A stretch of 64,000 nucleotides of DNA. Origin: Candidatus Planktophila sp. (GTDB lineage Bacteria > Actinomycetota > Actinomycetes > Nanopelagicales > Nanopelagicaceae). Of the stretch, positions 30,365 to 40,959 are shown in pieces. A model generated the notes under the pieces. The model ran no database searches. It had not been told where the DNA came from and saw only the letters and a program-made list of their open reading frames with translations. The DNA is taken from contig BGOJ01000006.1 in NCBI GenBank assembly GCA_003569185.1, forward strand, positions 1 to 64,000. The letters run 5' to 3'. Numbering within the stretch: the first letter of the stretch is position 1; the number at the start of each line of letters is the position of its first letter. The position numbers and the translations under genes were made by a program.

Positions 30365-30805
30365 ATGACAATTATTCAGCCAATAAAAAGTGAGAATGTA
30401 AGTAAGCAGACCAAGCTCTACCTGGTTCCAACAGTAGATAAAGAGTTTGGATCAGAGTGGTTTCACCCCAAGTTTTCTCCAATGCCTTCAGCTTTAGCTG
30501 ATTTACCAGAGCTACATCAATGGAGTGAATCTTTTGTAATTAAAGTTTTGGAAGTTTGGTCTGGCCGAAGAGCCTTATCCCAGCTTTCAAGAAATTGTCA
30601 TAGATCGGTATTGAAAAAAATTAATCTACAGATGAGTTCTTTGACCCAAAAATGTCAGATCAGAAAATTCTATTTTCACCAACCGATTGAAGGTGTTGTT
30701 GAAGTAACAGTAACCCTCAGGGTTATCGATCGAGTTAGATCTTTAATACTAAGATTTGAAGGTGTTGATAAAAAATGGATATGTACTGAATTAACTTTGC
30801 TTTAA
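30365..30805 (+). CDS. Rv3235-like conserved hypothetical protein
   Basis: 146-aa ORF, convergent with secA; Rv3235-like domain ([17 protein letters not shown]...[22 protein letters not shown]). Confidence 0.7.
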   Translation: MTIIQPIKSENVSKQTKLYLVPTVDKEFGSEWFHPKFSPMPSALADLPELHQWSESFVIKVLEVWSGRRALSQLSRNCHRSVLKKINLQMSSLTQKCQIRKFYFHQPIEGVVEVTVTLRVIDRVRSLILRFEGVDKKWICTELTLL

Positions 30806-33462
30806 GACTGTCCGTGACATCTCTTATATTTTTTCCCTGAACCACATGGACATGGTGCATTCTTAGAAGTTCCACCAACTGCACTTGGCTCGATATCTGC
30901 CGCTGAGTATTTAAGTTCAGCTACAGGGGCTGGTGCAGGAGTTAGGCCTTTAGCGCCAACCTGATCACCTTCAACTTGAACCTCAACATGGAATACAAAG
31001 CTTACCAACTCTTCTTTTACAGCATCCATCATCGCTGTGAATAAATCAAAGCCTTCTCGTTGATACTCAACCAAAGGATCGCGTTGCGCCATGGCACGTA
31101 GCCCGATTCCTTCTTGCAGATAATCCATTTCATAAAGATGCTCTCGCCATTTGCGATCTAAAACTGAAAGTAAAATTTTTCTTTCTAGTTCGCGCATTAC
31201 TGTTGGAGTTAACTCAGATTCTCGTTTTTCATAGGCAGCTCTTGAATCCTGCAAAATCTTCTCGAGAAGATATTCACTATCTAGTGCAACAGCACCACCA
31301 ATTTCAGCAAGCATCTCCTCATCGGTAAAGGAGATTGGGTAAAGGACTTTTAAGGCATTCCATAATGTCTTTAGATCCCAATCCTCTGCTACTCCTGTGG
31401 CAGTTGCTGAATCCACATAAGCAGTGATGGTTTCCTCAAGTGAAACTTCCACTAATTCCTTTATATCTACACCCTCTAAAACCTTACGACGTTCAGAGTA
31501 AACAACTTCGCGCTGCTTATTCATAACATCGTCATACTTCAATACGTTTTTACGCATTTCAAAGTTTAAGGATTCAACTTGAGTCTGGGCAGACTTAATC
31601 GCATTGCTAACAATCTTTGACTCCAACGGAGTTTCCTCTGGCATGCCTGCTGCGCCCAAAAATCTTTCAACTAAGCCAGAGTTAAATCTGCGCATTAGGT
31701 CATCTTGCAAAGACAAATAAAATCTTGATTCACCTGGATCACCTTGGCGACCAGATCGGCCACGAAGCTGATTATCTATGCGCCTAGATTCATGACGCTC
31801 TGTTCCAAGTACATATAGGCCACCAAATGAAACAACTTGCTCATGCTCTTTAGCGACCGCAGCTTTTTGTTTTGCAATTTCATCTGGCCATGCTTTTTCA
31901 TACTCTTCCGGTGAATCAGCTGGATTTAAACCTTTGCGCTGCAATTCAAAATCAGCCATAAACTCAGGATTACCACCAAGCATGATGTCAGTTCCACGAC
32001 CTGCCATATTTGTTGCAACTGTGACTGCGCCAATTGTTCCAGCACGAGCAATGATGGCTGCTTCACGTTCATGTTGCTTAGCATTTAAAACTTCATGTGG
32101 CACGCCACGTTTTTTCAATATTGATGATAACTCTTCAGATTTTTCAACGCTCACCGTACCCACTAGAACTGGCTGACCTTTTTTATGTCGCTCAACAATG
32201 TCATTGGCAACCGCAATAAATTTGCCTCCCTCTGATTTATAAATCAGGTCTGATTGATCAATTCTTTGCATTTTTTTGTTTGTTGGAATTGGTATCACGC
32301 CTAATTTGTAGATCTGCATAAACTCTGATGCCTCAGTCATTGCCGTACCGGTCATACCGCTTAACTTCTCATAAAGTCGGAAGTAATTTTGAAGGGTAAT
32401 AGTGGCCAATGTTTGATTCTCATCCTTGATATCAATTCGCTCTTTTGCCTCTAATGCTTGGTGTAAACCATCGCTATAGCGGCGACCTGCCAGCATACGG
32501 CCAGTGTGCTCATCAACAATTAACAGTTCGCCATCCATAACCACATAATCTTTATCTCGCTTAAATAATTCTTTAGCTCGAATCGCATTGTTTAAGTAAC
32601 CAATCATTGGCGTATTTGCAGCTTCATATAGATTTTCAATACCAAGTGCCTCTTCTACTCTAGATACACCCTCTTCTAAAATTCCTACTGTTCGCTTTTT
32701 GATATCTACTTCATAATGCTGCCCCAGAGTTAATTTCCCAACTAAATTAGCAAACTCTAAATACCACTTGGTTGCCTTATCTGCTGGTCCAGAAATAATA
32801 AGTGGAGTTCTTGCTTCGTCAATTAAAATTGAGTCAACTTCGTCAACAATTGCAAAGTTATGATCTCGTTGCACGCAATCAGCCAAACTCCAAGCCATAT
32901 TGTCGCGTAGGTAATCAAAGCCAAATTCGTTATTTGTTCCATAAGTAATATCTGCTGCATAGGCTTCGCGGCGCTCTGCCGGTGACATACTGGCAAGAAT
33001 TACGCCCACTTTTAATCCTAAAAATCTGTGTACTCGACCCATCCATTCACTATCACGTTCAGCCAAATAATCATTAACTGTAACAATGTGAACCCCTTTG
33101 CCGGTGAGAGCATTTAAATAAGCTGGCAATGTTGAAACTAAAGTCTTACCTTCACCAGTTTTCATTTCAGCGATATTTCCACGATGTAGCGCTGCTCCAC
33201 CCATCAACTGAACATCGTAATGACGTTGTCCTAAAGTTCGTTTAGCTGCTTCTCGAACCACAGCAAATGCCTCAGGCAAAATTGAATCTAAAGATTCACC
33301 TTTTGCATATCGCTCTTTAAATACATTTGTCTTATTTCGCAGAGCATTGTCGTCAAGAGATGTTATTTCATTTTCAAATTTGTTAACCTCTTGGGCAATT
33401 TTTGCTAATTGCTTTACAGCCTTGCCTTCACCAGCGCGCAATACCTTGTCTAATAAACCCAC
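30802..33462 (-). CDS. secA: Protein translocase subunit SecA
   Basis: 886-aa ORF with [14 protein letters not shown] and C-terminal [14 protein letters not shown]. Confidence 0.98.
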   Translation of the reverse strand: MGLLDKVLRAGEGKAVKQLAKIAQEVNKFENEITSLDDNALRNKTNVFKERYAKGESLDSILPEAFAVVREAAKRTLGQRHYDVQLMGGAALHRGNIAEMKTGEGKTLVSTLPAYLNALTGKGVHIVTVNDYLAERDSEWMGRVHRFLGLKVGVILASMSPAERREAYAADITYGTNNEFGFDYLRDNMAWSLADCVQRDHNFAIVDEVDSILIDEARTPLIISGPADKATKWYLEFANLVGKLTLGQHYEVDIKKRTVGILEEGVSRVEEALGIENLYEAANTPMIGYLNNAIRAKELFKRDKDYVVMDGELLIVDEHTGRMLAGRRYSDGLHQALEAKERIDIKDENQTLATITLQNYFRLYEKLSGMTGTAMTEASEFMQIYKLGVIPIPTNKKMQRIDQSDLIYKSEGGKFIAVANDIVERHKKGQPVLVGTVSVEKSEELSSILKKRGVPHEVLNAKQHEREAAIIARAGTIGAVTVATNMAGRGTDIMLGGNPEFMADFELQRKGLNPADSPEEYEKAWPDEIAKQKAAVAKEHEQVVSFGGLYVLGTERHESRRIDNQLRGRSGRQGDPGESRFYLSLQDDLMRRFNSGLVERFLGAAGMPEETPLESKIVSNAIKSAQTQVESLNFEMRKNVLKYDDVMNKQREVVYSERRKVLEGVDIKELVEVSLEETITAYVDSATATGVAEDWDLKTLWNALKVLYPISFTDEEMLAEIGGAVALDSEYLLEKILQDSRAAYEKRESELTPTVMRELERKILLSVLDRKWREHLYEMDYLQEGIGLRAMAQRDPLVEYQREGFDLFTAMMDAVKEELVSFVFHVEVQVEGDQVGAKGLTPAPAPVAELKYSAADIEPSAVGGTSKNAPCPCGSGKKYKRCHGQS

Positions 33463-33512
33463 AAAGATCCTCCGCTGGCCTCTAAAATATTATTTGAAAA
33501 ATGCTTAGTGGC

Positions 33513-34184
33513 TTATGGTATTAGAGAAATACGCCCCACCGCACACGCAGTAACACCTGCAGCAATGGTGATTTTGGCTTCGGATAGGGCTCTAACCCCC
33601 TCCAGCATTGATGCGCCGGTGGTTATTAGATCATCAATCAAATAAACAGCTCCCTGAGGAATTTCACAGGATTTAACTGCAAACTTTCCTTTTGTATTTT
33701 CCATTCTTTGTTGGCTGCTCAATTGAGACTGATCTCTAATACTGTTTTTTTGGAAAAGAATCGGTGCGTAATATGCAGTGATAGATTTTTGTTGCAAATC
33801 TCTTTGAACATACTCTGCAAGAGTATTTATGTGATCCCGCCCGCGCCTTCTAATCGCAGATGGTGCTGAAGGAATTGTTATGAGAGTAATTACCTCACTT
33901 AACCTAAGATCTGCAATTGAGAAAGCGATTGATTGAGAGATAGCTGAAGCTAGGAGTGCAATGGCATTTAAGTCATTACCTTCTTTGGCAGCTAAAATTA
34001 CTGAAGCGGTTTTACTGGTGTAATCGCCCTTAAAATAAATTGGCTTACTATCAAGAGAATTTTTCTTCACGCTGGTATTCCAAGCTGATAGACATAATGG
34101 GCAGAGCCAATATCCAGGGGCCATGCAACTGATGCATACTTTGGTGAAGACCAATTCTTTTAAAGATTTTAGGGATTTAAGCAC
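33513..34184 (-). CDS. comF: ComF family phosphoribosyltransferase
   Basis: CISCMAPGYWLCPLCL...VYLIDDLITTGASMLEGVRALSEA. Confidence 0.92.
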   Translation of the reverse strand: MLKSLKSLKELVFTKVCISCMAPGYWLCPLCLSAWNTSVKKNSLDSKPIYFKGDYTSKTASVILAAKEGNDLNAIALLASAISQSIAFSIADLRLSEVITLITIPSAPSAIRRRGRDHINTLAEYVQRDLQQKSITAYYAPILFQKNSIRDQSQLSSQQRMENTKGKFAVKSCEIPQGAVYLIDDLITTGASMLEGVRALSEAKITIAAGVTACAVGRISLIP

Positions 34185-34218
34185 CTAATCTTTATATCAG
34201 AATTATATGTAAATACTG

Positions 34219-35775
34219 TTAGATTTTATTTGCTGTTGAAATTAAGTCATCTGGTTCAAGAGCGATCGGAAATGATTGCACTGAGTTACCGTGAAGCTTT
34301 GGCAGAGTTAACACAAAGTGAGCACCTTGATGCGGTTTACCCCAAGCTAGTAATTGCCCTTGGTGAAGTTTTGCATCCTCTAAAGCAATTGATAGTCCAA
34401 GCCCAGTTCCACCACTTGTCCTTGCTCTTGATGGATCTGCCCTCCAAAAGCGATCAAATAGATAAGGGGCATCCTCTTCATTAAAACCTAATCCATAATC
34501 TCTAACACCAATTGCAACTTCATTTTCACTTGTTTTGATCTGAACTTGAACCTTCTTGCCTTCACCATGATCAACTGCATTTGAAATCAAATTACGAAGT
34601 ATTCGTTCAATTCTTCTTGGATCTCCCTCAATTTCAATGGGCTCACTAGGAATTGAAACTTCAAAAAGTGCTGATTTACTTGGGTGTAAATAATCAACAG
34701 TTTTCTTTACTAAGTTAGAGATATCAAAGTTAACAACTCCAAGCGCTGCTGCTTCAGCATCAAATCGACTTACCTCAAGCAAATCTGAGAGCAGCAATTC
34801 AAATCGATCAATCTGATTGATTAATAGTTCACTGCTCCTAGCAATATTGGTATCAAAATTACCTTTTTGCTCATAAATAACCTCAGCTGCCATACGTAGA
34901 GTTGTTAATGGAGTTCTTAGCTCATGGGAAACATCGGAAACAAATCGCTGTTGCAACATAGATAGGTTTTCAAGCCGTGCTATTTGCTGTTGAATTGAAA
35001 CAGCCATTTCATTAAAAGATTTACCTAAACTTGCTAACTCATCCTCGCTAGATACAGACATCCGACTAGTTAGATCACCTTGGGTAAATTTCTCAGCCAC
35101 AGCTGCTGCTTGCTGAACTGGCGAAACCACCTGCCTAATTACAAATTGAGTGCTTAAGCCAATTAATAGAACCAGCAACAACCCGGCAGCAAATAAGGTC
35201 CAGGTGATTACTGAGATGCTTTGATATTGAGCATTTAATTTAAATAGGTAGTAAATTTCATAAACACCAGTACGGGGAATATTTAATTTACCGCCAATTA
35301 AAAAGCCAGGAAACTCTTTACCATCTGAGTATCGAATTATTACTCGTTTATCTAAAACCTCATCAGCTTGTCTAACCTGCTCACGAAAGCTTTTTGGGAT
35401 TGAATCTAGAACTAATAATGTTGGAACGGTTTGATAAACACTCTGTTCATTTCCACTTTTGGCAAAGGGCAAAATTACAGTTTCGCGTCCAGATAAGGAG
35501 CCATCTTCTCTGCTGGAAGTAATGAAATCCTGCACCACTTTGTTTAAGCCAGAATCATCCTGAAATCTTGCAATGTTGAAGTGTCCTTGCGCTAGGTAAA
35601 GAGCATTAGCGGTTTCAACTTTTGATATTGCTATTTTTTCGTTAATGATGGTGGTTGCCACCCGATTATGAACAGAAATACCGATAACTGCAGCAATAAT
35701 TATTGAAAATGCAAGACTTGTTAGCAGAACTTTAAGACTTAGAGATTGTCTAATCTTAATTTTGCTAAGCAACAT
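34219..35775 (-). CDS. mtrB: Two-component sensor kinase MtrB
   Basis: HAMP + FVSDVSHELRTPLTTLRMAAEVI + HATPase; adjacent to mtrA. Confidence 0.95.
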   Translation of the reverse strand: MLLSKIKIRQSLSLKVLLTSLAFSIIIAAVIGISVHNRVATTIINEKIAISKVETANALYLAQGHFNIARFQDDSGLNKVVQDFITSSREDGSLSGRETVILPFAKSGNEQSVYQTVPTLLVLDSIPKSFREQVRQADEVLDKRVIIRYSDGKEFPGFLIGGKLNIPRTGVYEIYYLFKLNAQYQSISVITWTLFAAGLLLVLLIGLSTQFVIRQVVSPVQQAAAVAEKFTQGDLTSRMSVSSEDELASLGKSFNEMAVSIQQQIARLENLSMLQQRFVSDVSHELRTPLTTLRMAAEVIYEQKGNFDTNIARSSELLINQIDRFELLLSDLLEVSRFDAEAAALGVVNFDISNLVKKTVDYLHPSKSALFEVSIPSEPIEIEGDPRRIERILRNLISNAVDHGEGKKVQVQIKTSENEVAIGVRDYGLGFNEEDAPYLFDRFWRADPSRARTSGGTGLGLSIALEDAKLHQGQLLAWGKPHQGAHFVLTLPKLHGNSVQSFPIALEPDDLISTANKI

Positions 35776-35777
35776 GG

Positions 35778-36452
35778 CTAAACCTTAGCCGCCCCCGCCT
35801 TATAGCCAACACCTCTTACTGTTAATACATATTCAGGATTATCTGCATCACTCTCTATTTTTGAGCGCAATCTTTGGACATGCACATTTACTAGTCGAGT
35901 GTCGGCTGCATGTTGATAACCCCACACCTCGCTCAATAGTGCCTCTCGGGTAAAGACCCGACCAGGTTCTTTTGCAAGTGCTGCAAGAAGATCAAACTCT
36001 AAGCGGGTTAGTGCTATTTCTTTTCCATTCTTAATAACTTTGTGTTCCATTTGATCAATTACTAAATCACAGATGCCAAGAGTTCCAACCTTTGCAACTC
36101 TTCTTAATCTTGTATTAATTCTTGCTACTAATTCCTGTGGCTTAAAGGGCTTAACCATGTAATCATCTGCACCTGCTTCTAGTCCCAAGACAACATCATG
36201 GGTATCACCTTTGGCAGTTAACATAACAATTGGCACCATGGATTTTTCTCTAATTAATTTACAAACCTCTATGCCATCAATTCCAGGCAACATAACATCT
36301 AATAAAATTAAATCAGGCGTGTGGGTGTTAAAGAGATCCATGACCTGGTCGCCACGGTTTACTAAATCAACCTCCATGCCGGCACCGGTTAATACGATGC
36401 TAAGCATCTCTGCTAAGTCTTGGTCGTCATCAACAACCATGACTAATGGCAT
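35778..36452 (-). CDS. mtrA: Response regulator MtrA
   Basis: VMVVDDDQDLAEMLSIVLTGAGMEV...winged-helix RLRSKIESDADNPEYVLTVRGVGYKAG. Confidence 0.96.
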   Translation of the reverse strand: MPLVMVVDDDQDLAEMLSIVLTGAGMEVDLVNRGDQVMDLFNTHTPDLILLDVMLPGIDGIEVCKLIREKSMVPIVMLTAKGDTHDVVLGLEAGADDYMVKPFKPQELVARINTRLRRVAKVGTLGICDLVIDQMEHKVIKNGKEIALTRLEFDLLAALAKEPGRVFTREALLSEVWGYQHAADTRLVNVHVQRLRSKIESDADNPEYVLTVRGVGYKAGAAKV

Positions 36453-37730
36453 TTAGGAGCCGTGTTCCCAGGAGTTCAAGTAAAGCTCTTGAGCTGGAGT
36501 CAAAACATCTAACGCTGATCCCATACTCTCAAGTTTCAAGCGAGCAACATCCTTATCAATTGAAACCGGAACATTATGAAGTCCTGCAGCTAAATCCTTG
36601 CCAGCCTTTAATAGCCACTCAGCAGTTAGCGCTTGGTCTGAGAAAGACATATCCATTACAGATGCTGGATGTCCTTCGGCAGCACCTAGGTTTGCAAGTC
36701 GTCCCTCTGCAATTAGCAAAATTCTGCGGCCATCTGCCATTACATACTCATCTGTTTGATGGCGCATCTTTGAGTTCTTTTGCTTTGAATTCTTCTCTAG
36801 CCAAGCTACATCAATTTCAATATCAAAGTGTCCAGAGTTGGCCAAAATAGCGCCATCTTTCATTTGCTTGAAATGCTCATCTCGCAATACATCTCGGTTA
36901 CCTGTAACAGTAATAAATATGTCACCAATCGCTGCAGCTTTTGTCATTGGCATAACTCTGAAACCTTGCATCAAAGCATCTAGTGCTTTTGTTGGATCAA
37001 TTTCAGTAACAACTACCTCAGCGCCCATACCCTTAGCGCGCTCGGCAACACCTTTACCGCAGTAACCAAAACCAGCAACCACCACTATCTTTCCTGCAAC
37101 TAATGTATTAGTCGCACGGAATATTGCATCAAATGTGGATTGTCCGGTTCCGTATCGATTATCAAACATGTGCTTGGTATCAGTGTCATTTACGGCAATC
37201 ATCGGGAATTTAAGCGCGCCATCTTTGGCCATTTGGCTAAGACGAATAACCCCAGTTGTCGTCTCTTCACAACCAGCCATTACGCCATCAATTAACTCTG
37301 TGCGAGTGGTGTGTAGAACATTTACCAAGTCACAACCATCATCAAATACAAGTTGTGGCTTAATATCTAAAGCTGAATTTAAATGTCCATAATATCCATC
37401 GCGGTCAACTGCATTACGTGCGAAAACTGAAATCCCATACTCATGCACCAGCGCAGCTGCGGTGTCATCTTGGGTTGAAAGTGGATTTGATGCACAAAGA
37501 GCTAAATCTGCTCCACCTGCTTTTAATGCCAACATTAAATTTGCTGTCTCAGTAGTCACATGCATACAAGCTGCAATTCGAACCCCCGCAAAAGGTTTTT
37601 CTTTTGCGAAACGATCTTTAATTTGTGCCAACACCGGCATATTACGAGCAGCCCATTCAATCCGCTTTTTTCCTTCACTTGCTAATGCAGGATTTGCTAT
37701 GTCATTTTTAATCGCGGTTGTGGTGCTCAT
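36453..37730 (-). CDS. ahcY: Adenosylhomocysteinase
   Basis: NDTDTKHMFDNRYGTGQSTFDAIFRATN...VVVAGFGYCGKGVAERAKGMGA. Confidence 0.97.
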   Translation of the reverse strand: MSTTTAIKNDIANPALASEGKKRIEWAARNMPVLAQIKDRFAKEKPFAGVRIAACMHVTTETANLMLALKAGGADLALCASNPLSTQDDTAAALVHEYGISVFARNAVDRDGYYGHLNSALDIKPQLVFDDGCDLVNVLHTTRTELIDGVMAGCEETTTGVIRLSQMAKDGALKFPMIAVNDTDTKHMFDNRYGTGQSTFDAIFRATNTLVAGKIVVVAGFGYCGKGVAERAKGMGAEVVVTEIDPTKALDALMQGFRVMPMTKAAAIGDIFITVTGNRDVLRDEHFKQMKDGAILANSGHFDIEIDVAWLEKNSKQKNSKMRHQTDEYVMADGRRILLIAEGRLANLGAAEGHPASVMDMSFSDQALTAEWLLKAGKDLAAGLHNVPVSIDKDVARLKLESMGSALDVLTPAQELYLNSWEHGS

Positions 37731-37821
37731 TTATTCTCCTATTAAGTTCGACTACTAAATTGTGGTTGATCTGCTTCTAGCTAGAGGGCAAAGATACCCT
37801 GTCCTAAATGATTTATCACCT

Positions 37822-39168
37822 CTAAATAAGGGCTAAGACTGTGTCCCTAATCTCGGCCATCTGTTTTTCAGTATTTGCCTCAACATTTAGTCTAAGTAAT
37901 GGCTCAGTATTTGAAGGGCGAAGATTAAACCACCAGGTATCTGCAGTAATTGTTAATCCATCTAACTCATCCACCTGATAACTGCCTTGATACTTTTCTC
38001 GAATTAGATTGATGGATTTCTTGGCATCTTTAACTTTGCTATTAATCTCTCCACTTGAAAAATACCTGTTATAAGGTTTAAGCAAATTTGATAAGGGTTT
38101 GGAAGTAGCCATCAACTCAGCCAATGCATATAACGCTGCCAACATTCCTGAATCAGCGCGCCAAAAATCTCCAAAGTAAAAATGTCCAGAGTGCTCACCA
38201 CCAAAAATTGCCCCAGATTCAGCCATCAAACTTTTTATGTATGAGTGGCCAACGCGACTGCGAAGTGCGGTGCCACCATTTTCGGAGATAACTTCAGGAA
38301 CTGCTTTAGAGGAGATTAGGTTGTAAATAATGGTTGCCCCCGGATTCACCTTCAGCTCCCGAACTGCAATCAATCCAGTTAACGCAGATGGGTTTACCAA
38401 ATCACCATTTTCATCGATTAAGAAGCAGCGGTCAGCATCGCCATCAAATGCCAGGCCAATATCTGCTTTCTCTTTTTTAACCCGCTTTTGAAGAGCCTTC
38501 AAATTCTCAGGCTCAATCGGATTTGCTTCATGGTTTGGGAAATTTCCATCAAGTTCAAAATACATTGGCACTAAATCAATATTTAATTTTTCCATTACAG
38601 CTGGCGCAGTAAATCCAGCCATGCCATTTCCAGCATCAATTACTACCTTTAATTTGCGCTTTGTAAAAGTTTTATCTGGAAATCTCGCCAGCAAATAATC
38701 AACATACTCGGTAAGCAAATCCTGCTTTCGAACTGTTCCAACAGGTCGATTAGATATTGGTACACCTTCTTCGATCAGCTGACGAATTTTTACTAAGCCA
38801 GACTCTTGACCAATTGGCCTGGCACCACTCTTGCAAAGCTTCATTCCATTGTATTTAGCAGGATTATGACTCGCGGTAAACATAATGCCTGGCAAATTTA
38901 ATTTTCCGGAAGCGAAATAAAGCATGTCAGTTGATGCTAAGCCAATTCGAATAACATCCATGCCCTGACTTGTTGCACCATTTGAAAAAGCATCTGCTAA
39001 TGGCGAGGATGAAGGTCGCATATCTTCACCAACCACGATTGTTGCTGGCTCACGTTCTAGTTCTAGAAACTTGGCATATGCCACACCGAGTGAAAATGAA
39101 AAATCAGGAGTGATCTCATCTTTTACCAAGCCTCTTATGTCATAGGCCTTGATAATTTTCTCTAACAT
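37822..39168 (-). CDS. manB: Phosphomannomutase/phosphoglucomutase
   Basis: FTASHNPAKYNGMKLC...LAFDGDADRCFLID. Confidence 0.93.
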   Translation of the reverse strand: MLEKIIKAYDIRGLVKDEITPDFSFSLGVAYAKFLELEREPATIVVGEDMRPSSSPLADAFSNGATSQGMDVIRIGLASTDMLYFASGKLNLPGIMFTASHNPAKYNGMKLCKSGARPIGQESGLVKIRQLIEEGVPISNRPVGTVRKQDLLTEYVDYLLARFPDKTFTKRKLKVVIDAGNGMAGFTAPAVMEKLNIDLVPMYFELDGNFPNHEANPIEPENLKALQKRVKKEKADIGLAFDGDADRCFLIDENGDLVNPSALTGLIAVRELKVNPGATIIYNLISSKAVPEVISENGGTALRSRVGHSYIKSLMAESGAIFGGEHSGHFYFGDFWRADSGMLAALYALAELMATSKPLSNLLKPYNRYFSSGEINSKVKDAKKSINLIREKYQGSYQVDELDGLTITADTWWFNLRPSNTEPLLRLNVEANTEKQMAEIRDTVLALI

Positions 39169-39207
39169 AATGCCCTTAACTTAGGGGTTGGCTTGTAAAT
39201 TTAAAAA

Positions 39208-39558
39208 TTAATTTGAAGGTAATACTCGCAGATGGCCTCTGCGTCCTAGCTCTGGCTGCATGCTCTTGTTACCGATATCTGTATTTGCCACTTCTCGAAC
39301 CGCGTTAGCAATTGCCATTAAGTCTTCATCTGATGGACCGGTATGGTGATCCACAATCTCTTCCTTAATCACATTCCAACCAACTGGCACAGTTAATCGT
39401 TCGCTATGAGCAGCACAGAGATCGTAATTATGTGGCTCTGCATAAGTTGAAAGTGGTCCTAATACCGCAGTAGAGTCAGAGTAAATATAGGTAAGAGTTT
39501 TTATTGCAGCACTTGTGCAACTTGCTCTTGAGCATCGGCGACTTACAGATTTTCGCAT
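39208..39558 (-). CDS. DUF3499 family protein
   Basis: SRRCSRASCTSAAIKTLTYIYSDSTAVLGPLSTYAEPHNYDLCAAHSERLTVP GW. Confidence 0.9.
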   Translation of the reverse strand: MRKSVSRRCSRASCTSAAIKTLTYIYSDSTAVLGPLSTYAEPHNYDLCAAHSERLTVPVGWNVIKEEIVDHHTGPSDEDLMAIANAVREVANTDIGNKSMQPELGRRGHLRVLPSN

Positions 39559-39597
39559 ACCAACAGATTAATACGACAAAGGTATAAAAGTTGGGAT

Positions 39598-40959
39598 TTA
39601 GCCTCTACTAATTACCCTGGCATCGGAGATTGGCTCAGCAGCAGTTTCTAAGTTAGCGCCATTATTCATAGGTATGTAGCTACTGCCAATACCTCCAACC
39701 TCAGGTAAAAAGATAACTCCCCCGCTTATTCCATCTCGGTTAGCCGTAACTTCTAGACGATTTAAACCAACTGGTGCTCGCCAAGTAACAAAGTTTGAAG
39801 CAGAAAGTTTCTTTATAATTTTCTTACCATTTGTCCCAGTTGCAGAGATTTGGACATTTATCCGATCGCCAACAAAATTAAGAGTTGGTCTTGAGCCAGT
39901 TAAGTTAACACTCCACTTCTTAAGTTCATCTGCTCCCGTTGCCCAGGCTATTTCAGGACTTTTACCGTAAGTAAAGCTACTTAGCACAGAAGCAAAAATT
40001 GGTTGATCTGAATTAACAATTACGGAAAATGGTTGATCAATCTTGGCGAAGGTTAATGGAATGTCCAAAACTTTCTGGCTCTTAACATCAAGTTGGGAAA
40101 GCCCAACTGGAATAAAATTGCCATCATTAGAATTGATAGTCACATCAACATTGGCATCAATTGTTGCTGGAACTAACAACCTAAGTGTGTGACTGACTGA
40201 ATTAGTATTACTCGCTAGTTTTCCTGACAAGCCTGTGATGGCCGGAATCGTTACAACTTTGCGCGCGATCGTAACTGGTGAAACAAAATCAGCACCGAGT
40301 GATTTAAGTCCTTTTTTCCGCTCATCAAACAAATAGGAGCTGACTCGACCTGATTTAGTTTTTACCGCAATAGCAATTGATTCCTCGCCAGGAACTAAGG
40401 AGTCAATTGAAATCTTCTTAGTTGAGTTTTGTGGAATTGAAACAATTTTTGGCTCTAATGGACCATTGGGTGTGAAAATCTCAATATCAACAGAGGATTC
40501 ACTAAAGCCACTATTAATGATAAAAAGATAAGACTTACTTGTTAGCGCACCTGAACCACCAACAAACCATTGCTCTCCATTGCTTATTGAACATGGCACA
40601 ACTGCTTTCCAGCCACTATTTGCAAAGGTAAGTGATGTACCAGGATTACCTTCAACCAATATCGCATTATCTTTCAATGCAATTGCTGAGCTTTTCCCAG
40701 GGTTTAATCGTTTACTGGTGCCATCAATAGATCGTCTATTTACCTTAGAGTTTGTCAGCGCAGCAATTGATGAAACCTTATTACCAATTGCAGGACAAAC
40801 TGTGGCGGGATAAGAACTAGTTAACTTAACCTGCTCACTACGTTCTGGTGCAAAATATGAAAAACCAGCCAAAATCAGTAACGCCAGGCAGAGCGCAACA
40901 ACCTTAATATTTAATTTAACTACATTTTTATTATATGAACTTAAGAGTTTTTGTTTCAT
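39598..40959 (-). CDS. DUF5719 family secreted protein
   Basis: 453 aa with N-terminal TM; lies between DUF3499 and a glycosyltransferase, the usual actinobacterial position. Confidence 0.75.
   Translation of the reverse strand: MKQKLLSSYNKNVVKLNIKVVALCLALLILAGFSYFAPERSEQVKLTSSYPATVCPAIGNKVSSIAALTNSKVNRRSIDGTSKRLNPGKSSAIALKDNAILVEGNPGTSLTFANSGWKAVVPCSISNGEQWFVGGSGALTSKSYLFIINSGFSESSVDIEIFTPNGPLEPKIVSIPQNSTKKISIDSLVPGEESIAIAVKTKSGRVSSYLFDERKKGLKSLGADFVSPVTIARKVVTIPAITGLSGKLASNTNSVSHTLRLLVPATIDANVDVTINSNDGNFIPVGLSQLDVKSQKVLDIPLTFAKIDQPFSVIVNSDQPIFASVLSSFTYGKSPEIAWATGADELKKWSVNLTGSRPTLNFVGDRINVQISATGTNGKKIIKKLSASNFVTWRAPVGLNRLEVTANRDGISGGVIFLPEVGGIGSSYIPMNNGANLETAAEPISDARVISRG

Noticed and set aside
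31934-32176. ORF antisense to secA
   Set aside because: Lies fully within secA; a shadow ORF with no recognisable protein sequence.
36446-37758. Several plus-strand ORFs opposite ahcY
   Set aside because: Overlapping antisense frames within a highly conserved gene; no independent coding evidence.
37731-37821. SAH/SAM riboswitch upstream of ahcY
   Set aside because: The 91-bp leader shows only a short GGG/CCC pairing and no recognisable SAH-riboswitch core.
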